Shown: one piece after another, positions 9,179 to 18,239 of the stretch
How the letters are laid out: each line of letters begins with the position of its first letter
Position numbering within the stretch: position 1 is the first letter of the stretch
NCBI GenBank assembly: GCA_023430975.1
Contig: JAEYYB010000027.1
Coordinates: 62,001 to 126,000 of the forward strand
Origin: Bacillota bacterium
GTDB lineage: Bacteria > Bacillota > Clostridia > Acetivibrionales > DSM-2933
Length of the DNA: 64,000 bases
Reading direction: 5' to 3'
Notes under the pieces: model-generated
The model's database searches: none
The model's input: the letters and a program-made list of their open reading frames with translations, nothing else
Told to the model about the DNA's origin: nothing
Program-made: the position numbers and the translations under genes

Positions 9179-9285
9179 ATATATTAAAAGTGTTAATAAT
9201 CTTACATTTGGCGGAGCAAATAACGAACGGTTCAACGGGATTTACGACATACAAATGTAATAGATTTATCACTTTTAATATATTA
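9179..9285 (+). repeat. Family A palindromic element, copy A3
   Basis: Bounded by TATATTAAAAGTG and CACTTTTAATATA, with the family core GGAGCAAATAACGAACGG. It lies about 50 bp upstream of the prepilin peptidase start, so it would be in that gene's leader or promoter region. Confidence 0.92.
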
Positions 9286-9353
9286 TATTTGATTAATGAT
9301 AAGATTTCAAGTCAGAACAAAAATAGGAAAAAATAGGAGCTTATTTTGAAAAT

Positions 9354-9395
9354 ATCTACTTTCCTCAAAATTCTGGAATATTGAGGAAAGTAGAT
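9354..9395 (-). terminator. Hairpin, probable serA terminator
   Basis: A 15-bp perfect stem (ATCTACTTTCCTCAA paired with TTGAGGAAAGTAGAT) with a 12-nt loop. On the minus strand it is followed only by ATTTTC, a weak T-run. It lies 200 bp beyond the serA stop with element B1 in between, so it could also be an independent palindrome. Confidence 0.5.
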
Positions 9396-9427
9396 AAATA
9401 AGATTTCTTATAATCGCTGTATTAAAG

Positions 9428-9566
9428 CATGAATGAATGATTACTAACGCTTATCGTAGCGGCTGGTCGTTTAGCTTCGCTAAAATGATCGCCATGCATC
9501 CTGGGTGTTGACGAGGTAAGTCAACGCATGAGCCAAATTTATAGCGGAAGTTATTTTTTCATCATG
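9428..9566 (+). repeat. Family B palindromic element, copy B1 (expanded)
   Basis: Contains the family B core GGGTGTTGACGAGGTAAGTC and the right arm ATAGCGGAAGTTAT. The left arm is diverged and the copy is about 40 bp longer than the others owing to an extra segment at about 9455-9505. It lies immediately downstream of serA. It belongs to the GCGGAAGT subfamily together with B3. Confidence 0.75.
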
Positions 9567-9592
9567 ACTATAAGTGATTAATATGACTAATT

Positions 9593-10762
9593 TTATCCAA
9601 TTATCCTTACCATCTTTATGCCAGCTATGCTTTTAATACTTTTGTATATATCTTCAGTTACTTTTCCGTCCACATCAATCATGTTGTATCCAATATTGTT
9701 TTTATGATGCGTCAGCATATCAGCTATGTTTACTTTGTTTGCAGCAAGTATGGAAGTCACCTGTCCTACCATATTTGGAACATTTTCATGAGCAGTCAAT
9801 ATTCTTGTACATCCAGGTTTTACTGCCATATCACAGTTAGGGAAATTAACTGAATTTTTTATTATACCTTTTTCAAGATAATCTCTTAGCTGATTAGCGG
9901 CCATCACAGCACAGTTTTCCTCAGACTCAGGAGTTGATGCACCCAAATGGGGTATAGCAATTATTTTTTCATTACCCAAAAGGTCTTGCTCAGGAAAATC
10001 TGTTACATAACATGCAACCGTACCATCTTCTAAAGCATCCAACATATCCTTGTTAACAACAAGTCCACCTCTTGATAAATTTATCACTCTTGCTCCCTTT
10101 TTCATAATTGCAAACTTTTCTTTATTAAACATGCCCTTTGTTTCAGGTCCAAGTGGAACATGAACAGTAATATAGTCACATGTTGACATAATTTGATCAA
10201 GACTAGTCGCTCTAATAACACTGCTTGAAAGTCCCCATGCAGCATTTACAGATATAAACGGATCATATCCTATAACTTCCATTCCTAATGAAACAGCGTC
10301 ATTTGCAACCATAACACCAATCGCACCAAGACCTATAACACCAATCCTTTTACCTTTTATTTCAGGTCCTTCGAATTGTGATTTACCCTTCTCTACCAGC
10401 TTTGGCACTTCATCTCCCTTTCCTTTTAAGGATTGAGCCCAGTTAATGCCTTGGGATATTCTTCTTGATGACATGAATAGTGCTGCTATTACAAGCTCTT
10501 TTACTCCATTAGCATTAGCTCCTGGTGTATTGAAAACAACTATTCCTTTTTCAGTGCATCTGTCAATTGGAATATTATTTACTCCTGCACCTGCTCTTGC
10601 AATAGCCTTAAGATTAGGTCCAAACTCCATTTCCAGCATATTAGCACTTCTTACCAATATTGCATCTGGATCCTGTACTTCATTTGATACCGTAAATTCA
10701 TCCTTTGGTAACAATTCCAAACCTGTTTCTGAAATACTGTTAAGTGTTTTTATATTATACAT
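9593..10762 (-). CDS. serA: D-3-phosphoglycerate dehydrogenase
   Basis: Catalyses the NAD-dependent oxidation of 3-phosphoglycerate, the first step of serine (and thus glycine) synthesis. The protein is 389 aa, the short bacterial form with one C-terminal ACT domain (about residues 317-389, ending IAGIKMVRIIG). Residues 1-100 are the substrate domain (ARAGAGVNNIPID), followed by the NAD Rossmann motif GVIGLGAIGVMVAND. The catalytic Arg is in NLSRGGLVV and the catalytic His in PHLGAST. The ATG has GGGGAGGAG about 8 nt upstream. It is transcribed alone behind a glycine riboswitch and a terminator, so expression is probably tied to glycine level. No serC is adjacent. Confidence 0.95.
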   Translation of the reverse strand: MYNIKTLNSISETGLELLPKDEFTVSNEVQDPDAILVRSANMLEMEFGPNLKAIARAGAGVNNIPIDRCTEKGIVVFNTPGANANGVKELVIAALFMSSRRISQGINWAQSLKGKGDEVPKLVEKGKSQFEGPEIKGKRIGVIGLGAIGVMVANDAVSLGMEVIGYDPFISVNAAWGLSSSVIRATSLDQIMSTCDYITVHVPLGPETKGMFNKEKFAIMKKGARVINLSRGGLVVNKDMLDALEDGTVACYVTDFPEQDLLGNEKIIAIPHLGASTPESEENCAVMAANQLRDYLEKGIIKNSVNFPNCDMAVKPGCTRILTAHENVPNMVGQVTSILAANKVNIADMLTHHKNNIGYNMIDVDGKVTEDIYKSIKSIAGIKMVRIIG

Positions 10763-10809
10763 TATAAAACTCCTCCCCTTATATGTTTATATTAATAAAT
10801 AACAAAAAA

Positions 10810-10853
10810 TGAACAAAATGAAAAGGAGTCAAACCCAAATAGAGCGACTCCTG
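10810..10853 (-). terminator. Intrinsic terminator between glycine riboswitch and serA
   Basis: On the minus strand AGGAGTC and GACTCCT pair around a 15-nt loop and are followed by a T-rich tract (TTTTCATTTTG). It lies between the riboswitch and the serA ribosome site. It is therefore the likely expression platform, folding or not folding according to glycine binding. Confidence 0.8.
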
Positions 10854-10893
10854 TGATTAACATAATAGTAATACACAATTAAAGCACGTGAAT

Positions 10894-11057
10894 TTGCTCT
10901 GTCCTTTTGCCTGAGAGATTATTCCTTGTATGGAATTTGCCCCTTCGGCGCCATTTATTGGTCTCTCCAGAGGTCCGTCCGGTTGAAGTCTCGATACCTG
11001 AGAGTATAACTCCTTCGGTGAATTGTATGTATATAATACACAATTACTCTCCCCCAA
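10894..11057 (-). promoter_or_regulatory. Tandem glycine riboswitch (leader of serA)
   Basis: On the minus strand two consecutive glycine aptamers are recognisable by their conserved blocks. The first has GGGGGAGAG, CACCGAAGGAG and CTCTCAGGTA. The second has ACCTCTGGAGAGACC, GCCGAAGGGGC, TCTCTCAGGCAAAAGGACAG. The blocks and their order match the gcvT-type tandem riboswitch. It is followed by a terminator and then serA, so it acts on serine/glycine synthesis rather than on glycine cleavage. A TATAAT-like box on the minus strand (11090-11095) could be the -10 element; no good -35 was found. A 66-codon open frame across it is not a gene. Confidence 0.93.
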
Positions 11058-11171
11058 CCATCATCCGCCAAAATTAAATTTTCATTCATTATAAAAATCA
11101 ATTAATGGTTTTTATATATTATATTATAATAATCCAGATCTAGAATGTCAACAATATTTGCCTGGACATAA

Positions 11172-11209
11172 AAGAAGGAAGCTTCCAGTTTACCTGGCAG
11201 CTTCCTTTA
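11172..11209 (-). terminator. Intrinsic terminator of the scaffoldin gene
   Basis: On the minus strand AAGGAAGCTGCCAG pairs with CTGGAAGCTTCCTT (one mismatch) around a short loop and is followed by CTTTTATG. It begins 18 bp after the scaffoldin stop codon. Confidence 0.8.
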
Positions 11210-11226
11210 AAATGATACTAATGTAA

Positions 11227-14200
11227 TTATTCAAAAGAAATTGTTGTATCTATTGATTTACGTTCTGTACTAGTGAATGATCCCTGCTTATTGAGTTTAA
11301 TGATACCAGAACCCTTTGAAATATCAGATTTAAGCTTAAATGTGATGTTGGCAAATACACCGTTTTCTACTATTGGCATTGCTCCTTGTGTAGCATCGTT
11401 AAATAAGAATGATATAACACCTTTAACTCCTGAATATGCAGTAAAATTAACTATTGGTAAAGTTGTTATCAATCCAGCATCAACACTAACTACTTCCAGT
11501 GCATTTGTATCGTATGAGAGTCTGAAATCGCAGTTATTTATTCCATCTTTGAGTCCTTCGAATGTGACTGGAACTGTAACTGTGCTGCCTGCTGTTCCAC
11601 TTAGATTGCCTACAACAACTCTGAATCCTTCAGCAATAGGTGTAGGGACTGGTGTAGCAGTAGCAGCCGCTTCAACTGTAATTTTTCCTTCATTAAATGA
11701 TGGTAATATTTGGTTCATCTTATTATTTTTGTACGATGAGAATGCACCTACATCGCTTAAAGCAAATTTAGTATTTCCAGATACAGCACTATCTTTGATC
11801 TTAACCTTTATTACTGCAAATACCCCATCTTGAGTGATTGGCATAGTGCCCTGTGTTTCATCACTGAAAAGTAATTTAATATATCCATCACCAAGGACAT
11901 TTCCTTTAAAGTTAACTACCGGAAGCGTAACTATGGATCCTGCTGTTACACTTACGACATCAATTACATTTTTATCGAACATCAAATTAAAATTACAATT
12001 GTTTATTCCATCTGCAGGTACACCTCTAAAGTACACCGGTATATCCATAGTATCTCCAGGTGCGCCCTTTATAGAAGTGATATCTACAACCAGCTTCTCA
12101 ACCGGTTTTACAGGAGTAGCTGTTGGTGTAGAAGTTGGCGTAGCTGTTGCCGTTGGTGTAGCTGTAGGTGTTGGTGTTGCTGTCGCTGCTATTGTAGGCT
12201 CTGGTGTTGATGTTGGTGTAGCTGTTGGTGTTGGTGTAGCTGTTGGAGTTGCTGTTTCCTTTATTGCAATTACAGTTACTTTACCATCAGTAAATACAGG
12301 CTCAACAGGAACCATTCCCTTACAGGAGAAAGCACCTATACTTTCTTTTGATATTTTATAATTTCCTGTAGTTTCAGGATTTAATACTTTAAATGTAATA
12401 TTTGCAAAAACTCCATCTTTAGTTATTAAATTCTCCCCTTGTGTAGCATCACTGAAAAGGAATTTAACCTTTCCATCTAATCCTTTAGCCGAGAAGTTAA
12501 CAGATGGCAAAGGAACAATTTCACCTGCTTTAATGCTTACTACGCTTAATGCCTTACTATCAAATGAGAGTGTGAAGTCTAAGTTATTTAAACCTATCTG
12601 AGGCACATTGGTAAATTTTACAGATACTGTAGCCTCCTGTCCTTCAACTGTAACATTATCGATATCAACCTTCATTTTTTCAGGTACTTTTGTAGGTATA
12701 GCAGTAGGCGTATTTGTAGGTGTAGCTATGATTTGTGAAGGTATTGGTGTAGGTGTTGTTTTTGCATTATCAACAGTCAACACACCTTCTTTTGTAGTCA
12801 CATTAACTTTTACCATATTCTTGCCGGAAACTGACCCAATACTCTTAAACTTAAATGGGTAATTTCCTGCAGGTGCATTTTCATTAATTTTTACGATGAT
12901 ATTTGCAAACACACCGTCATTTTCAATGGCATTTGATTCTTGAGTAATATCATTGAAAAGGAAGGATATAGTATCTCCGCTTTTATTAGCCACAAAGTCA
13001 GTAGAAGGACTTCTCACTATGCTGCCAGCCTTAATTTCAATTATATCCAATACGCTGCTGTCATATGACAATCTGAAGTCACAGTTATTTATTCCCCCAG
13101 TGCTTGGTACATCACTGAATTTTACAGGGATAGTTACAACACTACCTGGTTCACCATGCACATCACCAACAGCTACATCAATGATTTTTGAAATAGGTGC
13201 TGATGTTGGAGTAGGTACAGGTGTAACAGCTTTTGAAGTAACATTTACCTTTCCATTTGTAGTTTCTACTTTTACACTAACCATGTTTTTGCTTGAGAAT
13301 GCACCAAGGTTAGTAATTTTTACATCATAACTACCTGCTTTTGCATTGTCTTTTATAACTGCCTTAATATTAGCGAATACGCCATTGGAGGATATTAAAT
13401 TCGAACCTTGTGTATTATCAGAATATAAGAATTGAACAACACCTGTATTGTTGTAATTTGCAACAAAGTCAGTTGATGGCGAAGCAACTATTTTGCCAGC
13501 TTCAACTCCCTTTATCTGCAATACACTGCTATCATATGAAACTTTAAAGTCACAATTGTTAATACCGCTTGTTGGAACATCTTCAAAAGTAACAGGAATA
13601 GAAATTTCACTTCCTGCTTCCCCTGTTGCAGACCCTATTGAAACTTGCACTTTTGTATTTGTAACAACTGGAGTAGGTGTAGTTTCACCTGACTTAGTTA
13701 CAGCAATAACACCACCATCTATAAATGCATTAATAGGCATCATTTTGTATGAGTCGACATCGTTTAAACCTGATATTGCACCAACCTTTGATGATATAAG
13801 TTTATATTCCTTAACTGCTGCACTTTCTTTTACTTTTAGCTTAACACTAGCAAATAAGCCATCATTTTTTATCTGATTTGAACCTTGTGTTGAATCAGAG
13901 AAAAGGAAAGATACTGTTCCATCATTCCTTGTATATGAATAAAAATTCGATGAAGAGTTTGCTATTATTGAACCAGGTATAACACTTTCCATATTGAAAA
14001 TGCTACTATCGTATTGCAGCTTGAAATCGCAGTTATTTATACCTTTGCTTGGTACATTTTCAAACTTAATAGGTACTGTTACTGACTGACCTGCAACAGC
14101 ATCAACGTTTTCTACAGCAATTTTTAAACCTTCTTTTACATTAGCTGTAGGAGTAGGAGTTGCTTTGGCGTTACCATTTATCTTTATGCTTCCTGATGAA

Positions 14201-14676
14201 AATTTCTCACTGATGCTACCGCCTCTGCTGTTTGAAAATGATCCTGAGCTATTTAATTTTACTTCATAGTTACCACTTACTGCATTATCTTTGATTTTAA
14301 ACTTCAAATTAGCAAAAGGACCATTAATGGTTATTGGCAGCAAGCCTTGTGTTGAATCATTGAATAAAAACGATATAACTCCAGACTTACCAGAATATGC
14401 AGAAAAGTTTGCTACTGCATTAGGTACTATAATTCCTGGCGTTATTTCTTCAAGTTCTAGCATACTGCTTTCATATGACAATCTGAAATCACAATTATTA
14501 ATACCTGCAGTAATACCTTGAAAGCTTACAGGTATTGTAACTGACTCTCCTACACTTCCTTCAACTGTGCCAATGACTACATTAACCGATGAGTCAGCAA
14601 ATGATACAACTGGAAACATACTGGTAACTAACATAATCATCATTAGAACAAGTGCAAATATTTTATTCTTCTTCAC
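11227..14676 (-). CDS. Seven-cohesin scaffoldin without anchor, dockerin or carbohydrate-binding module
   Basis: A secreted 1149-aa scaffold protein. A signal peptide (MKKNKIFALVLMMIMLVTSM, cleavage near SFA-DSS) is followed by seven cohesin domains of about 135-145 aa each. They start near residues 30, 184, 342, 499, 667, 864 and 1019. Each repeats GINNCDFRLSYDSS or a close variant, then FLFNDxTQG and GVFANIxxK. Linkers are Thr/Pro/Ala-rich; the longest (about residues 808-860) lies between cohesins 5 and 6. Cohesins bind dockerin-bearing enzymes, so this could assemble a cellulosome-like complex. Sequence features are closest to type I cohesins (by eye). There is no CBM, dockerin, SLH domain or sortase motif, so it would be released from the cell. 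The seventh cohesin stops within its last strand. GTG start with GGGGG at 9 nt. No enzyme genes adjoin it. Confidence 0.95.
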   Translation of the reverse strand: MKKNKIFALVLMMIMLVTSMFPVVSFADSSVNVVIGTVEGSVGESVTIPVSFQGITAGINNCDFRLSYESSMLELEEITPGIIVPNAVANFSAYSGKSGVISFLFNDSTQGLLPITINGPFANLKFKIKDNAVSGNYEVKLNSSGSFSNSRGGSISEKFSSGSIKINGNAKATPTPTANVKEGLKIAVENVDAVAGQSVTVPIKFENVPSKGINNCDFKLQYDSSIFNMESVIPGSIIANSSSNFYSYTRNDGTVSFLFSDSTQGSNQIKNDGLFASVKLKVKESAAVKEYKLISSKVGAISGLNDVDSYKMMPINAFIDGGVIAVTKSGETTPTPVVTNTKVQVSIGSATGEAGSEISIPVTFEDVPTSGINNCDFKVSYDSSVLQIKGVEAGKIVASPSTDFVANYNNTGVVQFLYSDNTQGSNLISSNGVFANIKAVIKDNAKAGSYDVKITNLGAFSSKNMVSVKVETTNGKVNVTSKAVTPVPTPTSAPISKIIDVAVGDVHGEPGSVVTIPVKFSDVPSTGGINNCDFRLSYDSSVLDIIEIKAGSIVRSPSTDFVANKSGDTISFLFNDITQESNAIENDGVFANIIVKINENAPAGNYPFKFKSIGSVSGKNMVKVNVTTKEGVLTVDNAKTTPTPIPSQIIATPTNTPTAIPTKVPEKMKVDIDNVTVEGQEATVSVKFTNVPQIGLNNLDFTLSFDSKALSVVSIKAGEIVPLPSVNFSAKGLDGKVKFLFSDATQGENLITKDGVFANITFKVLNPETTGNYKISKESIGAFSCKGMVPVEPVFTDGKVTVIAIKETATPTATPTPTATPTSTPEPTIAATATPTPTATPTATATPTSTPTATPVKPVEKLVVDITSIKGAPGDTMDIPVYFRGVPADGINNCNFNLMFDKNVIDVVSVTAGSIVTLPVVNFKGNVLGDGYIKLLFSDETQGTMPITQDGVFAVIKVKIKDSAVSGNTKFALSDVGAFSSYKNNKMNQILPSFNEGKITVEAAATATPVPTPIAEGFRVVVGNLSGTAGSTVTVPVTFEGLKDGINNCDFRLSYDTNALEVVSVDAGLITTLPIVNFTAYSGVKGVISFLFNDATQGAMPIVENGVFANITFKLKSDISKGSGIIKLNKQGSFTSTERKSIDTTISFE
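12112..12258 (-). repeat. Coding minisatellite for Thr-Pro-Ala linker of the scaffoldin
   Basis: Short tandem units read on the plus strand as variants of GCTGTTGGTGTAG (multiples of 6 bp) encode the TPTATPTPTATPT linker between cohesins 5 and 6. Such arrays often change length by slippage. The valine/glycine-rich ORF on the opposite strand is its antisense shadow. Confidence 0.8.
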
Positions 14677-16022
14677 TTAGATAAACCCCCTTTGTTTTGT
14701 TCCGTATCAGCTTATAACAACGAAACTTTAAGCACTTTTCTAGTTTACCCCTTAGATAAGATAAGTAAAAATACCCTCAGTTTTCTCTCTGTAAATTCTC
14801 AGTCGCAAATAAGCGGCTATGTACGCTTTATACCTCCAGTATTCTGTTTAAAAAACTAATTGGAACTTCAAACAGAATATTCTTACTTACTTTTGTTTTC
14901 GTATCACTCCTCTCAAAATAGTAATAAAAATAAATTTACGGTTTTCGTTCGTATTTTTTAGAAAAACCGCTTATATCTTCAGAAAAATTTATAAAGTCAT
15001 AATTGATCCTCAACATTTATATTTAATAAATTACTCTTAGCCACTTGCTATCTGGCCTGTTTGATGAAAAAGTGAATAGATAATTATATAACACTTTTCA
15101 TACAGATCAATAGCCAACTTATTTAAGTCAAACACTTATACCATATTATACAAGTCCCATAAAAATTATGATGACATTTCACTAACAATAATGTGTTATA
15201 AGCGTCTTGCCTTAATTCCTGAAGAATTATATCATAGGTATAAAATTGCTTTTGTTTACCTAAAATAAACATCATTTGTTAAACTTATTTAATAATTCAA
15301 TTAAGAATTATAGATATGATTATTTTTTTATGTGGTATTTAATATTCCGAATGCATTTACATAAAGATATGAAAAGTGGTATGAATCAAGAGCGAATTGA
15401 ACAATAAGTATAATAATTATTATCCCCTGACAGGTTATTCTGTAACCGGAATTAATAATTTTATACTATTCTATGAATGAAGTGTGTATTAGTTATGAAT
15501 ATTGGGCGTATTTAGAGTAAATTAGTCATGAAAATTAGTATATAGCATGTTAGTGTTAAGTCAAATATCCTAAAAATAAGCTATTTATCTATCATATTAA
15601 TTTATCAAAGTTCGAAAAACAATTAAATCAAGGTACAGCCCTTATAACTTAATAAAAAATCTATTATTAAAACTACAACTTCAATTACCAAAATTCTCAA
15701 ACACTGTTTCTCATATCACTTAAACAAATCAGATGAAATATTACCGAAAAACCAAACATTGATTTCGCAAAAACATACTTATGCATTCCGTTTAATATCA
15801 CGTCCTTACTAATATATGTAATATTTCAGGAAAAACGAACAACAAAAAGGAAGAAATCAAGCGATATCTCAATTGCTTCCCTATGTAAAAAAAATATTAT
15901 TACGAATCAACTAAATAAATATCTTATCTCTATAAATATATTATAAACAATTTGTACATATTTTTTTATGATTTTTCTTTTGATTTTTTGATAAGCCTTA
16001 TGAATTTTAAACAACTTATAAA
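14677..16022. other. 1.35-kb gene-free AT-rich region upstream of the scaffoldin
   Basis: No convincing gene was found on either strand. On the scaffoldin strand it contains a hairpin (ATTCTGTTT paired with AAACAGAAT, 14841-14878) that could be part of a long structured leader. A short family-A derivative (15063-15104) is also present. A GC-richer segment at 14805-14840 could be part of a folded RNA but matches no riboswitch class I recognise. The remainder is AT-rich with scattered short repeats. Confidence 0.6.
15063..15104. repeat. Short internal-deletion derivative of family A
   Basis: Arms GATGAAAAAGTGAATAGAT and ATAACACTTTTCATAC match the two ends of the CAT-type family A elements with the central about 60 bp missing. 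It is upstream of the scaffoldin. Confidence 0.55.
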
Positions 16023-18080
16023 CTATTCCATTAATTCATCGAAATATTCACTCAAAATGCCGTCATTCTCAAATCCATTTGCGGAAAGAATGGATTCAAA
16101 AGTAATAACTTTTTCTTCGCAACGTTTAAGTATGGATCTCATGATCATTGCAATATACTCCTTTTGATTCCTTTCCTCCATATCTTCTGTATATACCATT
16201 CTGTCATCCCATGTTTTTGATAGAACATGTACATTGGTCAATTCCTTAATGCTGCGGGGCGTCCAATTTTTGCTGCTTAAACTGCTTAGGATAAGCACCC
16301 TGGAATTCATAGAGCATGACAAATAAGATACAGGTGTAGTAAGTACAACAGTATTTCCATTCAATTTCTCTTCCAATTCAAAGATACTCTCAGAAGCCTT
16401 AATGCCGCTTCTGACCATCTCTAGAAAGCCCTTGTCAGCACTGATGTTCTTAAACCTCGATACTATTTCAACAAAGGTCTGTGCACTGTCTATAAGATTC
16501 TTAGCCTGTAATACATCCTCATCGGATAAATCCTGTGAAACAAGTATTTCAAGGAAAACCTTCTGCAGGAAGGCGTCTATTGGAAGTTTTGTTTCAAGCT
16601 CCCTGTATTCATCTATCCAATTTCTTATATATTCATACTTTTCAATATTGTAGTACCCAATTCTCTCCACAAGGCCGGGAAATTCGATATCGGGAAACCT
16701 TGCATAAGGCTTTTGCCTGCATATTTCATCAGCCAAAACGGAACTTCTTATTGGGTCAATTCTCAATATCAGCCTTATTAATGATCTTACATTATCTCTA
16801 TTAGGAAGAAGATTAAAAGACGGATGACAAAGCAATGCCAATGTTATTAGTGCCTGGGAAAATGGGTTGTCAATTATTCTGTTTTTTCTTGAGTGGTTGT
16901 TGAGGCTAAGACCATTTGCTTCTAAAATTCTGCCGATGACAAATTCGGTAACGGGGTCAGCGTATGTAGAAAGTATTGTTATATCGGAAGGAAGATATCC
17001 CTCTTCCGTTATAAGTTTTATAACCTTTTCCCCTATAAGCTCCAACATGTCACTTCTCAGTTCTACAGGCTGTGTTCTTTCAATAAACGCCTTCTTCTGT
17101 ATTTTACCGGCATTTTTGCCTTCAATATAATCATAAAGCATGTCGGAAAATTCGTACATAAAGCTTTTACATGTGAACGATGCATCAAGATCCATGATTT
17201 TACACTTTTCTAAAAGCTTGTCCTTCACATACTCATGGTTACTTCCGAAAACCTGTCCATAACCACCCTCATGATTATATCCTAAAAAGCACGATTTTAC
17301 ATTTGGTAGAAGCAAATCTATAAAATCAACCTCAGTTGGAACACACTCTTCCAGATTGTCGATTATTATATGCTGAACCCTTTTAAACAGCTGTTCCCTA
17401 TAGAAATCATCAGCAATAAGGCAGCTATTGTAAAGCTCCACCGCCATGGCAAAATCAAAAACACCAAGCTCTATACACTTATTTCTATATGCGGCAGTAA
17501 TATTGTCAGCATCGTTAAAAATCTGCCTTTTTAGATCATCCTTCATTTCCAGAGAATTGTAAAGCCTACTGCCGATTTCTTTATATGATATACCTGATGT
17601 GGCTGCTTTAACCAAGTTTGATGTAATATCTATCGATATCCTATCGGTAAAGGATGCAACTCCCTGAAAAATTCCTTTTCTTTCCCTGTGGGATTGTATA
17701 ACTGTGGATACTAAAAACTGTGCAGACTCAAAAGTCAGGAAAGTGGGTTTTATTCTCCGATCCAAAATATCACTGCAATTTTTTAAAATAATTGGATAGT
17801 GGGTTCTGATTTCACTTTGGATGAAACCATAGTACGAAGTCCTCCAAATAGTTCCAGAACTTTTAAGAAAGGTTTTTGTTCTCCAATCAAGGGATTGAGT
17901 TCTATTTAATAAAAGAATTAATATTTTCTCACTAGGTATACTCAGCTCATTTACCATGTATTTGTATCTTTCCAGTAATATAGTAGTTTTACCTGAGCCT
18001 GTAGACCCCTTTAAAATAATTTTTGAATTATCCGGTGCCTCTATAATATTTTTAAACTTGCTATCAGAAATAATAGCCAA
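16023..18080 (-). CDS. UvrD/AddB-like SF1 helicase-family protein with degenerate motor motifs
   Basis: A 685-aa cytosolic protein with a superfamily-1 helicase layout. Walker A is intact (LKGSTGSGKTTILLERY, about residues 22-38). Motif Ia is weak (ILILLLNRTQSLDWR). Motif II reads HIIIDNLEEC instead of IIVDEAQD, so the catalytic Glu is Asn. Motif III reads FLGYNHEGGYGQVFG instead of GDDDQSIYxFRGA. The motif V region reads TTPVSYLSCSMNSRVLILSS instead of TxHxAKGLEFxxVF. It may bind ATP without translocating DNA, or be a structural partner like AddB (inference). The TTG start follows a stop codon directly and its ribosome site (GGGGTGA) is unusually close, so the exact start is uncertain. A TATAAT box lies about 25 bp upstream. 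It stands alone. Confidence 0.75.
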   Translation of the reverse strand: MAIISDSKFKNIIEAPDNSKIILKGSTGSGKTTILLERYKYMVNELSIPSEKILILLLNRTQSLDWRTKTFLKSSGTIWRTSYYGFIQSEIRTHYPIILKNCSDILDRRIKPTFLTFESAQFLVSTVIQSHRERKGIFQGVASFTDRISIDITSNLVKAATSGISYKEIGSRLYNSLEMKDDLKRQIFNDADNITAAYRNKCIELGVFDFAMAVELYNSCLIADDFYREQLFKRVQHIIIDNLEECVPTEVDFIDLLLPNVKSCFLGYNHEGGYGQVFGSNHEYVKDKLLEKCKIMDLDASFTCKSFMYEFSDMLYDYIEGKNAGKIQKKAFIERTQPVELRSDMLELIGEKVIKLITEEGYLPSDITILSTYADPVTEFVIGRILEANGLSLNNHSRKNRIIDNPFSQALITLALLCHPSFNLLPNRDNVRSLIRLILRIDPIRSSVLADEICRQKPYARFPDIEFPGLVERIGYYNIEKYEYIRNWIDEYRELETKLPIDAFLQKVFLEILVSQDLSDEDVLQAKNLIDSAQTFVEIVSRFKNISADKGFLEMVRSGIKASESIFELEEKLNGNTVVLTTPVSYLSCSMNSRVLILSSLSSKNWTPRSIKELTNVHVLSKTWDDRMVYTEDMEERNQKEYIAMIMRSILKRCEEKVITFESILSANGFENDGILSEYFDELME

Positions 18081-18239
18081 TCACCCCAAAAAATCTCTTG
18101 GGAATATTATAGCACCATATGAAAAATTTAAAAATACATTTAAGAAATTTTTCCTTTATTGATTTTTAGTGATTTATTTTTTTTGATTTATTTTTGTGAT
18201 TTATTATAAAGCAATATTAATGTTATTCCTTTATAATTA

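Noticed and set aside
8337..9272. Long form of the prepilin peptidase with 48 extra N-terminal residues
   Set aside because: The extra residues are repeat-derived (A3), and a proper ribosome site precedes the internal ATG at 9128.
10857..11057. A 66-codon minus-strand open frame
   Set aside because: It coincides exactly with the tandem glycine riboswitch; the conservation is in RNA blocks, not in a protein.
12112..12258. Short regular repeats considered as CRISPR or regulatory iterons
   Set aside because: They are in frame and encode a Thr-Pro-Ala linker of a secreted protein.
11273..13876. Several plus-strand frames rich in Val and Gly opposite the scaffoldin
   Set aside because: They are antisense shadows of the cohesin repeats and Thr-Pro linkers; no ribosome sites, and the scaffoldin has strong domain evidence.
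14805..14880. Possible cyclic-di-GMP or other known riboswitch before the scaffoldin
   Set aside because: The conserved core of the class I c-di-GMP riboswitch and other classes I know is not present; only a simple stem and a GC-richer patch are seen.
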